Assembly: GCF_000427805.1 (NCBI RefSeq)
Contig: NZ_KE386588.1
Coordinates: forward strand, 177,881 to 241,880
Direction of reading: 5' to 3'
DNA: 64,000 bases
Origin: Budvicia aquatica DSM 5075 = ATCC 35567
GTDB lineage: Bacteria > Pseudomonadota > Gammaproteobacteria > Enterobacterales > Enterobacteriaceae
The position numbers were made by a program, and so were the translations under genes. Below, piece after piece: positions 8,832 through 18,012 of the stretch. The notes beneath the pieces are model-generated. The model had not been told where the DNA came from. It worked only from the letters and a program-made list of their open reading frames with translations, and did no database searches. Every line of letters starts with the position of its first letter. Position 1 is the stretch's first letter.

Positions 8832-8875
8832 TGTACTCCGTACATATTTCAAGTCACTTACATGTACGGAGTACA
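8832..8875 (-). promoter_or_regulatory. Twin palindromic operators of the toxin-antitoxin operon
   Basis: TGTACTCCGTACA (8832-8844) and TGTACGGAGTACA (8863-8875) are each 5-3-5 palindromes and are also reverse complements of each other. Their centres are 31 bases apart, close to three helical turns. They sit 43 bases upstream of the toxin ATG, where the HigA-type antitoxin would bind. Confidence 0.75.
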
Positions 8876-8941
8876 CTATTTATTACCTTAACTTGTAACC
8901 CTGTCGTCTACAAGTCAATTCCCTTCCCTCTTTCCCCGCTG

Positions 8942-9179
8942 ATGGATGAACAAGTACACCAGCTCCCCTATCCGGACGGTACGGTGGTGGAGTACGATCC
9001 TCGCTCCGGTGTATTAAAAGCCACCGGTATCAAAACCGCATTTTGTGAACCTGAATCGCCGCCGCTGGCGCACCACGCGCTTTTATCTTGTCACAATACT
9101 CACGTAAGAGAGGGCATTATCTCTGACAGCAGCTTGCGTCCCCATACCGGCGTGATGTCTCTGTCGATAGTGCTTTGCT
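8942..9179 (+). pseudogene. Fragment of phage baseplate assembly protein V
   Basis: Translation from 8942 gives PDGTVVEYDPRSGVLKATG followed by IKTAF, the C-terminal signature of P2-type gpV baseplate spike proteins. Recognisable similarity covers only about 8942-9043. The frame continues into sequence with no gpV character, and the N-terminal domain is missing. A phage tail gene remnant, fused by deletion to the ankyrin fragment at 9180. Confidence 0.6.
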
Positions 9180-9371
9180 TCATGCCCCTTGTGCAACTAA
9201 CCAGCGGGTCAATTCATCAGGTATCTGAAACAGGCTTAAAGCCGTCCGTTTACCGGAACCACCTCGGGCATCCAGTTCACAGGTATCATAAACCGCTTTC
9301 AAGGCGGCAATATCAGCGGCTTCTATTAAGTCGTTGATATTCTTTGGTAGCATCTTTTTCTTCTTGGCCAT
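9180..9371 (-). pseudogene. Truncated ankyrin-type protein
   Basis: The frame begins MAKKKKMLPKNINDLIEAAD and reads on to CELDARGG and DELTRWLVAQGA, then stops at the junction with the phage fragment. This matches the first repeat of small ankyrin-repeat proteins often found beside phage or secretion-system genes; normal members are several repeats longer. The missing 3' part lies where the gpV scar begins, so both were probably cut by one deletion. Confidence 0.55.
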
Positions 9372-9487
9372 TGTATAAATTTCCTCTAACAACCATAGAT
9401 TGGAAACCGAAGTATTAAGCTTATTGACCTAATCTTTAGCATAAAAATGCGACAAGTAACGCTATCTTCTGGAAAATGCCTGTTTAA

Positions 9488-9979
9488 TCACGTTTGAAAT
9501 ATAAGGAATACGCTACTTTTTGAAATTGAGTACCCTATATAGGTTATGGCATAACAGCCGGTTCCAACGGCCAGTCCGCCTAAAGGAACAAACCAAGCAG
9601 ATACATTCGCGGAATGGTTTACAACCAGCGCGACGATAGAACCTAGAGTAACCAGCAGAGATAGCAACATCGCCACAGTCACGAAGGCGACGACAAAGGT
9701 GCTCATTTCAAAATTACCGTTCAAAACGATCTTATTATCAATGGATTCAAAACGACCGGTAAAATTTAAGCTAAATGAATTCCTAACGTTAGGAGTCACT
9801 TTTTTAAGTACTACATTATTTTCAGAGACCTGCCCCACAACGCTGGTTTCTGCCGGAATTTGCAATAGTCGGCGTTGGGTGATGCCATTATTCAATCGTT
9901 CTAATGAAGTCGATAGGTCAAAACGACTGTCAAAACTGATAGGAATAGGGGTATAGATAAAACTCAAAAATTTAAACAT
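9488..9979 (-). CDS. Small membrane protein of unknown function
   Basis: A 163-residue protein with a polar N-terminal half (residues 1-90) and two or three hydrophobic segments after it, one near residues 95-117 and one near 128-152. No family is recognised. Its first 50 codons are repeated, in decayed form, at 13499-13647, where the copy lies directly behind the SWIM zinc-finger gene. The intact copy likewise lies behind a decayed SWIM gene end. This suggests it was originally the last gene of the 901-residue/SWIM operon. Confidence 0.6.
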   Translation of the reverse strand: MFKFLSFIYTPIPISFDSRFDLSTSLERLNNGITQRRLLQIPAETSVVGQVSENNVVLKKVTPNVRNSFSLNFTGRFESIDNKIVLNGNFEMSTFVVAFVTVAMLLSLLVTLGSIVALVVNHSANVSAWFVPLGGLAVGTGCYAITYIGYSISKSSVFLIFQT

Positions 9980-10402
9980 ATAAGCATCCTTTGCTTAAAA
10001 TTCTATAGGCATCAATGGGATTAGTACTGGTGCTAGCTATCGATTAGGACACGATGGTGCTATTTTTTAACGTAACACAATCAAACCATGACCATTTTCT
10101 TCACCGCCAATACGTGTTTACAAGGCCCCCTAGCCCCCTGATGCTTACCATACCACTCACAGGTACAACGCTGATTATTACCATCAAATATCACTGTGTG
10201 CAAAACGCGACTACCTTCAACTCTGGCTCTCCCGTCCTAAGATATTCTAAATAATTTCAACTTTATTACCAACAATCAGCTTGTTCACACCTTTAGGCGT
10301 GGATTTAGCACCATAATACGGCTGATTTTGAAGAGGAACCATTGATAGAAAAAACTTTATCGTTCAGACTAAAGCCAAATAGCCCCATCGCAGATAATTA
10401 CG
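9831..10402. repeat. Direct repeat, copy A (left of the amidohydrolase cassette)
   Basis: About 570 bases that align with 13499-14070 in the same orientation, by eye around four-fifths identical with small indels. It contains the 5' part of the small membrane protein gene and the 3' end of a SWIM gene. Confidence 0.8.
10081..10402 (-). pseudogene. Decayed 3' end of a SWIM zinc-finger gene
   Basis: The last codons, including the Cys-X-Cys and CKH residues of the SWIM motif, remain nearly identical to 13747-13860. Upstream, small deletions (around 10205-10235 and 10285-10310) destroy the frame, and homology stops near 10402. This is a second, broken copy of the gene at 13747-15090. Confidence 0.75.
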
Positions 10403-10795
10403 CTCAATACCTGGGAGCAATATAAATTAAATCATATTTATATATCATCGATATATAAGTCAAACACAAAGTTACTTATGTTACTGTCTCATAATAATAC
10501 TAATAAGCAGTAAGGGTAAAAATAACATGACTGATAGATGATTTATTACCAAAGAAATAAAACCATGGTTAAATATTTTTTATTTCATTACTAATGCATA
10601 TTAATTAGCTAATTTTGCCGACAACATCACATTAATAAAAAATCATAACCTGCTTGTAAGATTTAGTAATACGCCAACTCATCATAAATTTGTTAAAACA
10701 CCTCAAGCATCTCCAATTATTTATTAGATGGCAGCATTTAATATAAATAAGCCATTCATCTGCATTGATATTAAAATAATATAAGGGAGTATTAT
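10403..10795. other. AT-rich leader region of the amidohydrolase operon
   Basis: Very AT-rich, with no open frame of note. It must contain the promoter of the amidohydrolase/symporter operon. AAGGGAG lies just before the ATG at 10796. No clear operator palindrome was found. Confidence 0.5.
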
Positions 10796-11986
10796 ATGTC
10801 TAATTTTATTACCATTATCAATCAATCTGTAAAACAGATATATCCTCAGGTAGTTCAATGGCGTAGGCATCTTCATCAATATCCCGAATTATCCGGTCAA
10901 GAGTTTAAAACTGCTAATTTTATCTACCAGATTTTAACCGAGCTAAATTGTTTTGAGTTACAACGCCCCACAGAAACGTCCGTTATTGCTATTTTAAAAA
11001 GCCATAGGCCGGGCAAAACCATTGCATTAAGAGCCGATATTGATGCCTTGCCGGTTAAGGAAGAGAGTGATAGTCAATTTAAATCTCAACATCCTGGCAT
11101 TATGCATGCGTGTGCCCATGACGGCCACACCGCAGCCCTGTTAGGTATTGCCTGTATTCTGGCTCAGTATCAACATCTAATAACAGGGACAATTAAGCTA
11201 ATATTTCAACACGAAGAAGAAATTGGTACCGGAGCGCTTGAACTAATTGAACATGGCATTTTGGAGGGTTTGGATTACCTGTTTGGCGCTCATATTTGGT
11301 CACCGCTAGAGCTTGGGAAAATTGGTATTTGTTATGGTCCAATGATGGCCGCAGGTGATTTTTTTACCATTACCATCACGGGAAAAAGTGGCCATGCAGC
11401 AATCCCACAAGAAGCCATTGATCCCGTCATTATCGGAGCTGAATTAGTCTTAGCTCTACAAACTATTATCTCTCGTAAAATTAATCCGATTCGTACAGGA
11501 TTAATCTCCGTCACCCGCTTTTTATCCGATTCTGCCTATAACGTCATCCCAGAAAAAGTCACTCTCGGCGGTACTCTACGCTCTTTAGATATGGAGACCA
11601 TGAATCAAATCTATGACGAAATTGAAAAATTAAGTATTCAAATAGCCCATATGCATAGTGCAACTGCAACAGTGTGCTTTGAGCAGCGCCATAACTCAGC
11701 CCCTCTTTATAATAATCCTGAGGCCACGAAACTGGTCGAAGAGGCACTCACTGAGGGGATGGGTGCCAAACATTGTCAATACACCGATCCAACGCTAGCT
11801 GGTGAAGATTTTTCTCAATATACCAAACAGGGTATACCCGCCTGTTTTCTATTTATTGGTACCCGCTCGCCGGGTGCCGATTACCCCCATCATCACGCTA
11901 AATTCAATATCAATGAGGAGTCAATGCAATATTCGATGAAAGCGTTTCTTAATATTATAAGAAAAATCATGATAGAGGAGAAATAA
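10796..11986 (+). CDS. M20D family amidohydrolase (N-acyl-amino-acid or hippurate hydrolase type)
   Basis: A 396-residue metallopeptidase-fold enzyme. Family metal ligands are seen: HACAHDGHTA (Cys106, His108), the glutamates of FQHEEE (about 140-141), His166 in AHIWSP, and a His in HHHAKF near the C-terminus. The dimerisation domain lies at about residues 185-300 (GKSGHAAIP start). The Cys ligand marks subfamily M20D, which removes acyl groups from amino acids or conjugates. It is cytoplasmic; no signal peptide is seen. The symporter gene follows after 54 bases, so the likely job is import and hydrolysis of a conjugate. The exact substrate is not readable. Confidence 0.88.
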   Translation: MSNFITIINQSVKQIYPQVVQWRRHLHQYPELSGQEFKTANFIYQILTELNCFELQRPTETSVIAILKSHRPGKTIALRADIDALPVKEESDSQFKSQHPGIMHACAHDGHTAALLGIACILAQYQHLITGTIKLIFQHEEEIGTGALELIEHGILEGLDYLFGAHIWSPLELGKIGICYGPMMAAGDFFTITITGKSGHAAIPQEAIDPVIIGAELVLALQTIISRKINPIRTGLISVTRFLSDSAYNVIPEKVTLGGTLRSLDMETMNQIYDEIEKLSIQIAHMHSATATVCFEQRHNSAPLYNNPEATKLVEEALTEGMGAKHCQYTDPTLAGEDFSQYTKQGIPACFLFIGTRSPGADYPHHHAKFNINEESMQYSMKAFLNIIRKIMIEEK

Positions 11987-12040
11987 GCTTTCTAAAGTAA
12001 AACTAAAAATAATAATTTGTTGATATAGGAGATTTTATCA

Positions 12041-13396
12041 ATGACAGCTAAAGATCAGAAAATCCCTTTATTTGAAAAAATCAGTTATGGATTAGGCGAT
12101 ACCGCCTGTAATTTAGTCTATATTGTGGTAACGACCTATTTAACCTATTACTTCACTGATGTATATGGTATTAGCCTTGGGGCTGTCGGTATATTAATGC
12201 TAGCAGTCCGCTTTTTAGATATGATTGATAGCCCTATTCTTGGTATGTTAATTGATAAAACAAATACCCGCTGGGGAAAATCACGTCCATGGATATTATG
12301 GTTTTGTATTCCCTTTGCTGCCGCTTGCGTTATGTTATTCTGGGGGCCCGATCTAAGCCCGTCAGGAAAAATGATTTATGCCTTCACGGCCTATATTTTA
12401 GTCAGCGTATTGTATTCGGCAGTCAATAACCCTTTATCAACTATTTTACCCAGCTTAACCAATGACCAACAGGAAAGAACCGTCGCCAATACGTTTAGGA
12501 TGTTAGGTGGCCAATTTGGTGGGCTTGTTGTCAATTTAACCCTTTTACCTTTAGTTGCTTTCTTTGGCGCTGGGGATATGCAAAAAGGCTTCTTTGCCAC
12601 AATTTGTTTATATGCCATTGTCGCCGTTGCGCTATTACTTATTACTTTTTTTAATACCAAAGAGCGTGTTCATACTGATTCAAGCCAAAAATCACTGCCA
12701 CTAAAAGAGGGGATAAAAGCGATTAAAGGCAATACCCCTTGGTTTATGGCGCTGCTATTAACAATTTTCTGTTATATCTGTTATACCCAACGCTCTACTG
12801 CGGCTATTTACTATGTGACTTACTATATCGGTCAACCTGAGCTTGTCCCGATTGTAAATTCATTAGCTATGTGCAGCATCTTAGGTTTATTTATGGTGCC
12901 ATTTTTAACCAAGCGATTTGATAAGCGCTGGGTTATTTTAGTTGGCTTTAGCGTATTTGCTCTGGGTCAGCTGATCATCTACCTTGGCGATAAAAATATT
13001 GCACTGATCTATTTTGGTACCGTATTCGGCGCAATAGGCAAAGGGTTTACCTCCGGTTTATTATTCGTTCTTATCGCTGATACCGTTGATTTTGGTGAAT
13101 GGAAATCAGGTATCCGAGCCCAAGGGCTATTGGTATCGACGGCCGCAGGAATTGGTATAAAACTTGGAGCAGGCCTTGGTGGAGCTATACCTATGTGGGT
13201 TATGGCGGCCGGCGGTTACGTCGCGAATCAGCCTCAGACTGAGGCTTCAATGGATGCCATTATTGCCAGCTATATCTGGATCCCTATCGCCTTTGCTCTA
13301 GTCTGCGTTTTGATTCTATTTTTCTTTAAATATGAAAAACCCTTTAATGAAATCATTGACGACCTGAATAAACGCCATAAATTAAGCAATAACTGA
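12041..13396 (+). CDS. GPH-family (MelB-like) cation symporter
   Basis: A 451-residue transporter with about twelve membrane segments. The N-terminus EKISYGLGDTACN and the acidic motif RFLDMIDSPILGMLIDKT are hallmarks of glycoside-pentoside-hexuronide:cation symporters, where the aspartates bind Na+ or H+. A good ribosome binding site (AGGAG) lies at 12027. It forms an operon with the M20 enzyme and ends at a terminator. GPH carriers usually import glycosides; together with an amidohydrolase the substrate may be an acylated or amide-linked sugar or amino acid conjugate (inference). Confidence 0.87.
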   Translation: MTAKDQKIPLFEKISYGLGDTACNLVYIVVTTYLTYYFTDVYGISLGAVGILMLAVRFLDMIDSPILGMLIDKTNTRWGKSRPWILWFCIPFAAACVMLFWGPDLSPSGKMIYAFTAYILVSVLYSAVNNPLSTILPSLTNDQQERTVANTFRMLGGQFGGLVVNLTLLPLVAFFGAGDMQKGFFATICLYAIVAVALLLITFFNTKERVHTDSSQKSLPLKEGIKAIKGNTPWFMALLLTIFCYICYTQRSTAAIYYVTYYIGQPELVPIVNSLAMCSILGLFMVPFLTKRFDKRWVILVGFSVFALGQLIIYLGDKNIALIYFGTVFGAIGKGFTSGLLFVLIADTVDFGEWKSGIRAQGLLVSTAAGIGIKLGAGLGGAIPMWVMAAGGYVANQPQTEASMDAIIASYIWIPIAFALVCVLILFFFKYEKPFNEIIDDLNKRHKLSNN

Positions 13397-13446
13397 GCAC
13401 TGTAATATACGGTTATACTAAATAGATATGTTTAATTCACACACAA

Positions 13447-13479
13447 AACCCAGTTAATCAATTGATTAAGCTGGGTTTT
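13447..13479 (+). terminator. Terminator of the amidohydrolase/symporter operon
   Basis: AACCCAG-TTAATCAA (13447-13461) pairs with TTGATTAA-G-CTGGGTT (13462-13477), with a single bulged G, followed by TTTT. Confidence 0.8.
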
Positions 13480-13498
13480 ACTAGCTTATTCAGAAGCA

Positions 13499-13647
13499 TG
13501 CCCCACCACACCGGTTTCTACCGGTATTTGGAATAGTCTCTTTTGGCTGATGTTATTATTCGATCGTTCTAATCAAGTCGGTAGATCAAAATGGCTGTCA
13601 AAACTCATTGGAATTGGGGTATAGATAAAAATCAAAGAATTGAACAT
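13499..13647 (-). pseudogene. Broken 5' fragment of the small membrane protein gene
   Basis: The frame starts MFNSLIFIYTPIPMSFDSHF, clearly related to the start of the protein at 9979. Codon 25 is TGA where the intact gene has TCA, and homology ends at 13499. It lies 100 bases behind the SWIM gene stop. Confidence 0.75.
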
Positions 13648-14070
13648 AAAGCATCCTTTGCTTAAAACTCTATTGGCCTAAGTTGAATCAGTACTGGTAG
13701 TCGCCTCAATTAGGAGAAAATAGCGATATTTATTAATCTAGCATAATCAAACCATGACTATTTTCTTCACCGCCAATACGTGTTTACAAGGCCCCCTAGC
13801 CCCCTGATGCTTACCATACCACTCACAGGTACAACGCTGATTATTACCATCAAATATCACTGTGTGAAAAATACCACTACCTTCAACCCGGGCTTCTATC
13901 CGTCCTAAAGTATTCTGAATAATTTCAACTTTATTACCAGCAATCAGTTTTTCCGCACCTTTTAAACGCGGATTTAACTGCATGATACGACTGATTTTGA
14001 AGGGGAGCTGTCGATAGAAAAAAACATTATCATTCAGATCAAAGCCTAATAGTCCCATAGCCGCTAATTG
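13499..14070. repeat. Direct repeat, copy B (right of the amidohydrolase cassette)
   Basis: Partner of 9831-10402, same orientation. It contains the membrane protein fragment and the intact 3' end of the SWIM gene. Between the two copies lie about 3.1 kb with the M20 and GPH genes. Confidence 0.8.
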
Positions 14071-15090
14071 CGCAGATACATTCTCTGTTTTACTTAAATA
14101 GAGACTTTCTTTAATAGTAAAAAGTGAAGGATCAAAAGTCTGATTGGCATAGGCATTCTGTTCAAAAATATCCATCCACCCTTGAGAAACGTTATCAATA
14201 AGCGCATCTAACGTCGCACCTTCTCCTGAGAAACCTCGCCAAGGATCTCTGGACAATGACAGGCTAAATCTCAGGCTACCAAAACTGAATTGCCAGGTCG
14301 TCGCCTGCATCTCTGAATGGGCAAAAACTTGTAGCTGTTTTATAAATGGTAATAATGGCTCCAGCAATCTCAATCGATGTAGCCCCCCCAGACAAATCGC
14401 CCCTTCTGATTTCATCGGTGAAAAAAGTGGCGTATTGCCTTTAATAACTAAAAAATAATCCGTTTTTACTTGCCCTTTTGGCATTGACCTAAACAGCTGT
14501 TGGGTTTGAATTTTATTGAACGTATGACTTATTTCTGATTGCGATAGATAGATTTGTACCGAACTTAGGCCTTTAATCCACTTAACCGGCAGAGGTACTT
14601 TTCGCTCAACGACAGTCTTACCTTCAACGTCCAGCCCCACCTCTTTCTGCCCAATAGAAAGCATCACGTTTTCATTGTTCTGAATGCTGCTTAACGCCGT
14701 TAGCATCGGCTGATTAAAATCAACGTTCGTTGTCCCGTTAGCCAAAAACTCACCGTCTAGTGCATCAGCTAATAGGTCAACCCGGGCATAAACTCCGGCG
14801 CAATGGGAAAAGCCCTCAAACCGTACACAGCTATTGCCAGCGGTAACAATAGGATCTTTTAACAGCGCCAATTGGAAAGGTGAAAGATTAAAACTTGATT
14901 TAACAACGTTTGATAAAGCGACCAAACATCGCGCCATCGTAAACGGTTCTTTCACTCTGCCCAGAAAAAAACAGGGCACATCGGTACTTTTCTGAATCTC
15001 ACTGTATTGAGATAAAAAAAGCGCTTCTGAGCCATTATCTTTAAGCAAGGCTGATGGTGCTAAATAGTTATAGGTTAATAGATCATCCAT
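13747..15090 (-). CDS. SWIM zinc-finger protein
   Basis: A 447-residue protein whose C-terminus carries the SWIM motif: Cys420-Thr-Cys422, then Cys435-Lys-His437. SWIM domains bind zinc and contact DNA or protein partners. The first 400 residues show no recognised domain and alternate strands and helices. The gene starts one base after the stop of the 901-residue gene, so both are translated together. E. coli YehQ is a SWIM protein in a cluster with large uncharacterised partners, a loosely similar arrangement. A broken second copy of its 3' end lies at 10081-10402. Confidence 0.8.
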   Translation of the reverse strand: MDDLLTYNYLAPSALLKDNGSEALFLSQYSEIQKSTDVPCFFLGRVKEPFTMARCLVALSNVVKSSFNLSPFQLALLKDPIVTAGNSCVRFEGFSHCAGVYARVDLLADALDGEFLANGTTNVDFNQPMLTALSSIQNNENVMLSIGQKEVGLDVEGKTVVERKVPLPVKWIKGLSSVQIYLSQSEISHTFNKIQTQQLFRSMPKGQVKTDYFLVIKGNTPLFSPMKSEGAICLGGLHRLRLLEPLLPFIKQLQVFAHSEMQATTWQFSFGSLRFSLSLSRDPWRGFSGEGATLDALIDNVSQGWMDIFEQNAYANQTFDPSLFTIKESLYLSKTENVSAQLAAMGLLGFDLNDNVFFYRQLPFKISRIMQLNPRLKGAEKLIAGNKVEIIQNTLGRIEARVEGSGIFHTVIFDGNNQRCTCEWYGKHQGARGPCKHVLAVKKIVMV

Positions 15091-15091
15091 C

Positions 15092-17797
15092 TTATTGAAT
15101 TCTCGCCTTTAAATCATCATGAAGCATGACTAGCTTTTTATAATTGGCAATATTAGTCTCTGACAGGTGAGATAATATATTAGAGACTATCACCTCCAAC
15201 GCTTTATTTTGGTCGGGATTCACTCCAACCAGCGTTTGAGACGCTAAGTCAGTAAAGCGTTTTAACGGCGCCCACTCTTCTTTTTCCAACGTTCCGATAA
15301 TATCGCCAATTAACTGATTGTTGACGGGTGAATATTGGCCTAATTTATCAATCCAAATTTCACCGGCTAGCGTTCGTATTGTTTTATCACCGTGCAACAT
15401 ACTTAATGCAATCAGCAGATACGACGTATCAGTTAACGGAAAAGGCAATTGATAAATTGTTTGCAACACCTCTGAAATCGCTTTGACTTCTTTTATATCA
15501 GAGCATTCAAACTTTGAGGATATAAACCGCCTCAGAATAATATCGGGAACATAAGGACAGCTAAAAATACGCCGTCTATTATCTGCAGACCACTCGAAAG
15601 AACTATAACTGTAGCTCGCACACATATATTGGTAAAACAGAGGACTATCTACCTTAAGTGAATAATCGGCAATATCAATACGTAGCTTTTTGGTAAAAAT
15701 ATCCTTACTTTCATTATTCAAAATACTCACATTCTGTTTTCTGCAATTTATCTGCCAAGGCAATATTTGAGTCATAAGCTCAATAGGGATATTGTTAGTT
15801 TCTAATAGAGAACAACCCATATTAAAGGCCGTTTCATCAGGGCTATAGCTATAGCGAGTAATGACAGCGGCTAATTTCCAGTCCTTATTGGCAGCCTTAT
15901 CAAGGCAACCTGCATCACCTGAAAGTAAATAACTCAGTAATAACGGAGCATCGCCCTTAAGAGTTTTCAATACCGGCTTCAGCTTATCGAGATCTGCATC
16001 CAATGCACAGCGCTGTAGCGCTAGCTGTAAATCAAAGCTGCTGGGTTCAACGTTTTGTTGTTGATAAAGATATAGTCTTTCCGCTAAGACCATGGGATCA
16101 ATAAAGCACGGTAAATGAGTTGGCGTTGATAACAGTGGTAACCTTGAGTTATTACTCAGTTGTTCTAACACGTATGAAAATATATCCATATATGGGATAT
16201 ATTTTTCCATCTTCGACGTTTTCCAGTTCTCGGGGCTGAAAGTAATATGCTTATATTTATCGGCTAATTTTTGCAGATTTCTCGTTTGCTCCGGGTAACG
16301 CTCGATCAAGCGACGCCCGTATTCTAAGAAGAAAGCGGCTGATATTCGGTCTAAAAATCCAATGGTTGAATTCCATATATCAATTGTTTTGTAAGCCTGT
16401 AAGAAAGCGGGTTCCAGCTGTTGAACCGTATCTTCGTTAATCTGTCCGGAAAATTGTAAAAGATAGGTGGGCAACTGATCAAAATGATAGGGTTCTGCGT
16501 TAAAAAATACCTGACCTAAAAGAAAAACAAAATCATCCCAGGTGCTAATTTCAGGAATACGGTTATCTTCCCTAATCAGTTCGATTCTTATCCGTTCTTT
16601 TTCTTTATAGACAGAGGATTCAGCAACTACTGCCGGTATCTCAAGAAAGTCTTTTAATAAAAGGCGGGTATCCATCAAAAGATTATCAATATAATCACAG
16701 ATATTCGCTATAAGGTTCTGGTCCGCAGGGTTTGCATATTTAACAATAAGCTTGGCCGCTTTCGTTTGCAAAGATTGGTCTTTACTCAAGAATGTATTAG
16801 GTAGCAGTACCGCAATATCATCAGCCAACTCAGGAGATCGCTTTGCTAAACTATCGGCTATCATCAAGGTGTTATTTACAATACCTTTGGTTTCATAAGA
16901 TAACAATAACGGCATGTACGCAATAAACTCACCGGCACTAAATTTTGGCTGAGCGTTTATTTTTTTAATCATACTCAGCGCAACGTTTATCGGTTTGCTT
17001 TGTGGACAGTGAAACACAGAAAATAGCTCATTCTGCAAATGGATACATTCTTCAACAGTTGGCTCAAGAGCAACAAACAAATCGGCATACCAATTGGTCT
17101 GATTTTTATCAAAATTGCGGTTTACGGACAGCAGACATTCCTTCAGCACCTGCATCCGATTTATTAGTTTATTATTAATAATTTTCTTAAAAATATATAT
17201 CCACTTTCGGTCATCCGCATCTATAGGCTTATTCTCTTTTGGCGACCAATAGTCCGACCATGAAATAGTATTAGGATATTGGAAAATAAACCAGATATGC
17301 TTATCTAAAATAAAAGGATATTTTTCCAGACAACTCACATCCAATACCATTTTTTGGGCGATTAATTCAGGAACAACGTCTAACAAATAACCTTTAGCTA
17401 TCCAATCAGCCAAGCTTTCATATTGAATAGGTATATATTCCTGATTAGATAACTCATTAACATATTGATTAAACCATTCCGGTTGATACCACGATAAAAT
17501 ATTATCAATCTGCTTATCGGCAGGCAATAAATGAGGCTTTATTAACTTACGATCAGCTTTTCCGTAGCATACAAACATCGCAATGCTTAACATATTGAGC
17601 TGTTCTCTTGTGCCAGCATATCCCCAAATTCTTCTGCTCAATTCACGGGTAGTGTATAAACGCTTTATATCTTGTTTAATCGAAGGTATTAGCGCTCTTC
17701 TGTCCTCAGCATTCAACTTCTTAAAAAAGGAAACCAGCTGTTCCCCATTACCCAACTCAATAATTTCAGAGTATTTTTTCTTATGATCCAATTCCAT
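15092..17797 (-). CDS. Large helical-repeat protein, DUF6493-like
   Basis: A 901-residue, probably cytoplasmic protein without signal peptide or membrane segments. The centre (about residues 280-370) contains HEAT-like pairs, for example SLQTKAAKLIVKYANPADQN, of the kind seen in DUF6493 proteins, which also occur next to SWIM zinc-finger genes. I assign that family by pattern memory only. No catalytic motif is visible. Base composition is AT-rich compared with guaA next door. Operon: this gene, then the SWIM gene, and ancestrally the small membrane protein. Function unknown. Confidence 0.65.
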   Translation of the reverse strand: MELDHKKKYSEIIELGNGEQLVSFFKKLNAEDRRALIPSIKQDIKRLYTTRELSRRIWGYAGTREQLNMLSIAMFVCYGKADRKLIKPHLLPADKQIDNILSWYQPEWFNQYVNELSNQEYIPIQYESLADWIAKGYLLDVVPELIAQKMVLDVSCLEKYPFILDKHIWFIFQYPNTISWSDYWSPKENKPIDADDRKWIYIFKKIINNKLINRMQVLKECLLSVNRNFDKNQTNWYADLFVALEPTVEECIHLQNELFSVFHCPQSKPINVALSMIKKINAQPKFSAGEFIAYMPLLLSYETKGIVNNTLMIADSLAKRSPELADDIAVLLPNTFLSKDQSLQTKAAKLIVKYANPADQNLIANICDYIDNLLMDTRLLLKDFLEIPAVVAESSVYKEKERIRIELIREDNRIPEISTWDDFVFLLGQVFFNAEPYHFDQLPTYLLQFSGQINEDTVQQLEPAFLQAYKTIDIWNSTIGFLDRISAAFFLEYGRRLIERYPEQTRNLQKLADKYKHITFSPENWKTSKMEKYIPYMDIFSYVLEQLSNNSRLPLLSTPTHLPCFIDPMVLAERLYLYQQQNVEPSSFDLQLALQRCALDADLDKLKPVLKTLKGDAPLLLSYLLSGDAGCLDKAANKDWKLAAVITRYSYSPDETAFNMGCSLLETNNIPIELMTQILPWQINCRKQNVSILNNESKDIFTKKLRIDIADYSLKVDSPLFYQYMCASYSYSSFEWSADNRRRIFSCPYVPDIILRRFISSKFECSDIKEVKAISEVLQTIYQLPFPLTDTSYLLIALSMLHGDKTIRTLAGEIWIDKLGQYSPVNNQLIGDIIGTLEKEEWAPLKRFTDLASQTLVGVNPDQNKALEVIVSNILSHLSETNIANYKKLVMLHDDLKARIQ

Positions 17798-18012
17798 TTG
17801 ATATTTACCTTAATTACTGACTTTATTTGCTAATATTAATAATTATCTATTTTACACAATTAACCATGCGTTGTGGTTGTGCCACATCACGCTATAGCAA
17901 GCCTTGTATGTAGCGCGTTACTGAATTCAGGCATGTCCTCTTCGGTTATCCATCAATGGCTACTTTTCGTTGTCTGCCCTTTCCCTCACGAAACCATCGC
18001 ACCTTGTTAATT

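Noticed and set aside
8831-9337. 168-codon open frame on the plus strand as a complete gene
   Set aside because: It starts inside the operator region, only residues 38-71 resemble a known protein (gpV), and its end runs antisense to an ankyrin gene fragment. Treated as a scar.
10054-10254. 66-codon plus-strand open frame
   Set aside because: It is the antisense of the decayed SWIM gene end; the equivalent region in the intact copy is coding on the minus strand.
17798-18012. Possible insertion sequence remnant upstream of the 901-residue gene
   Set aside because: No terminal inverted repeats or transposase codons could be supported in this 215-base gap.
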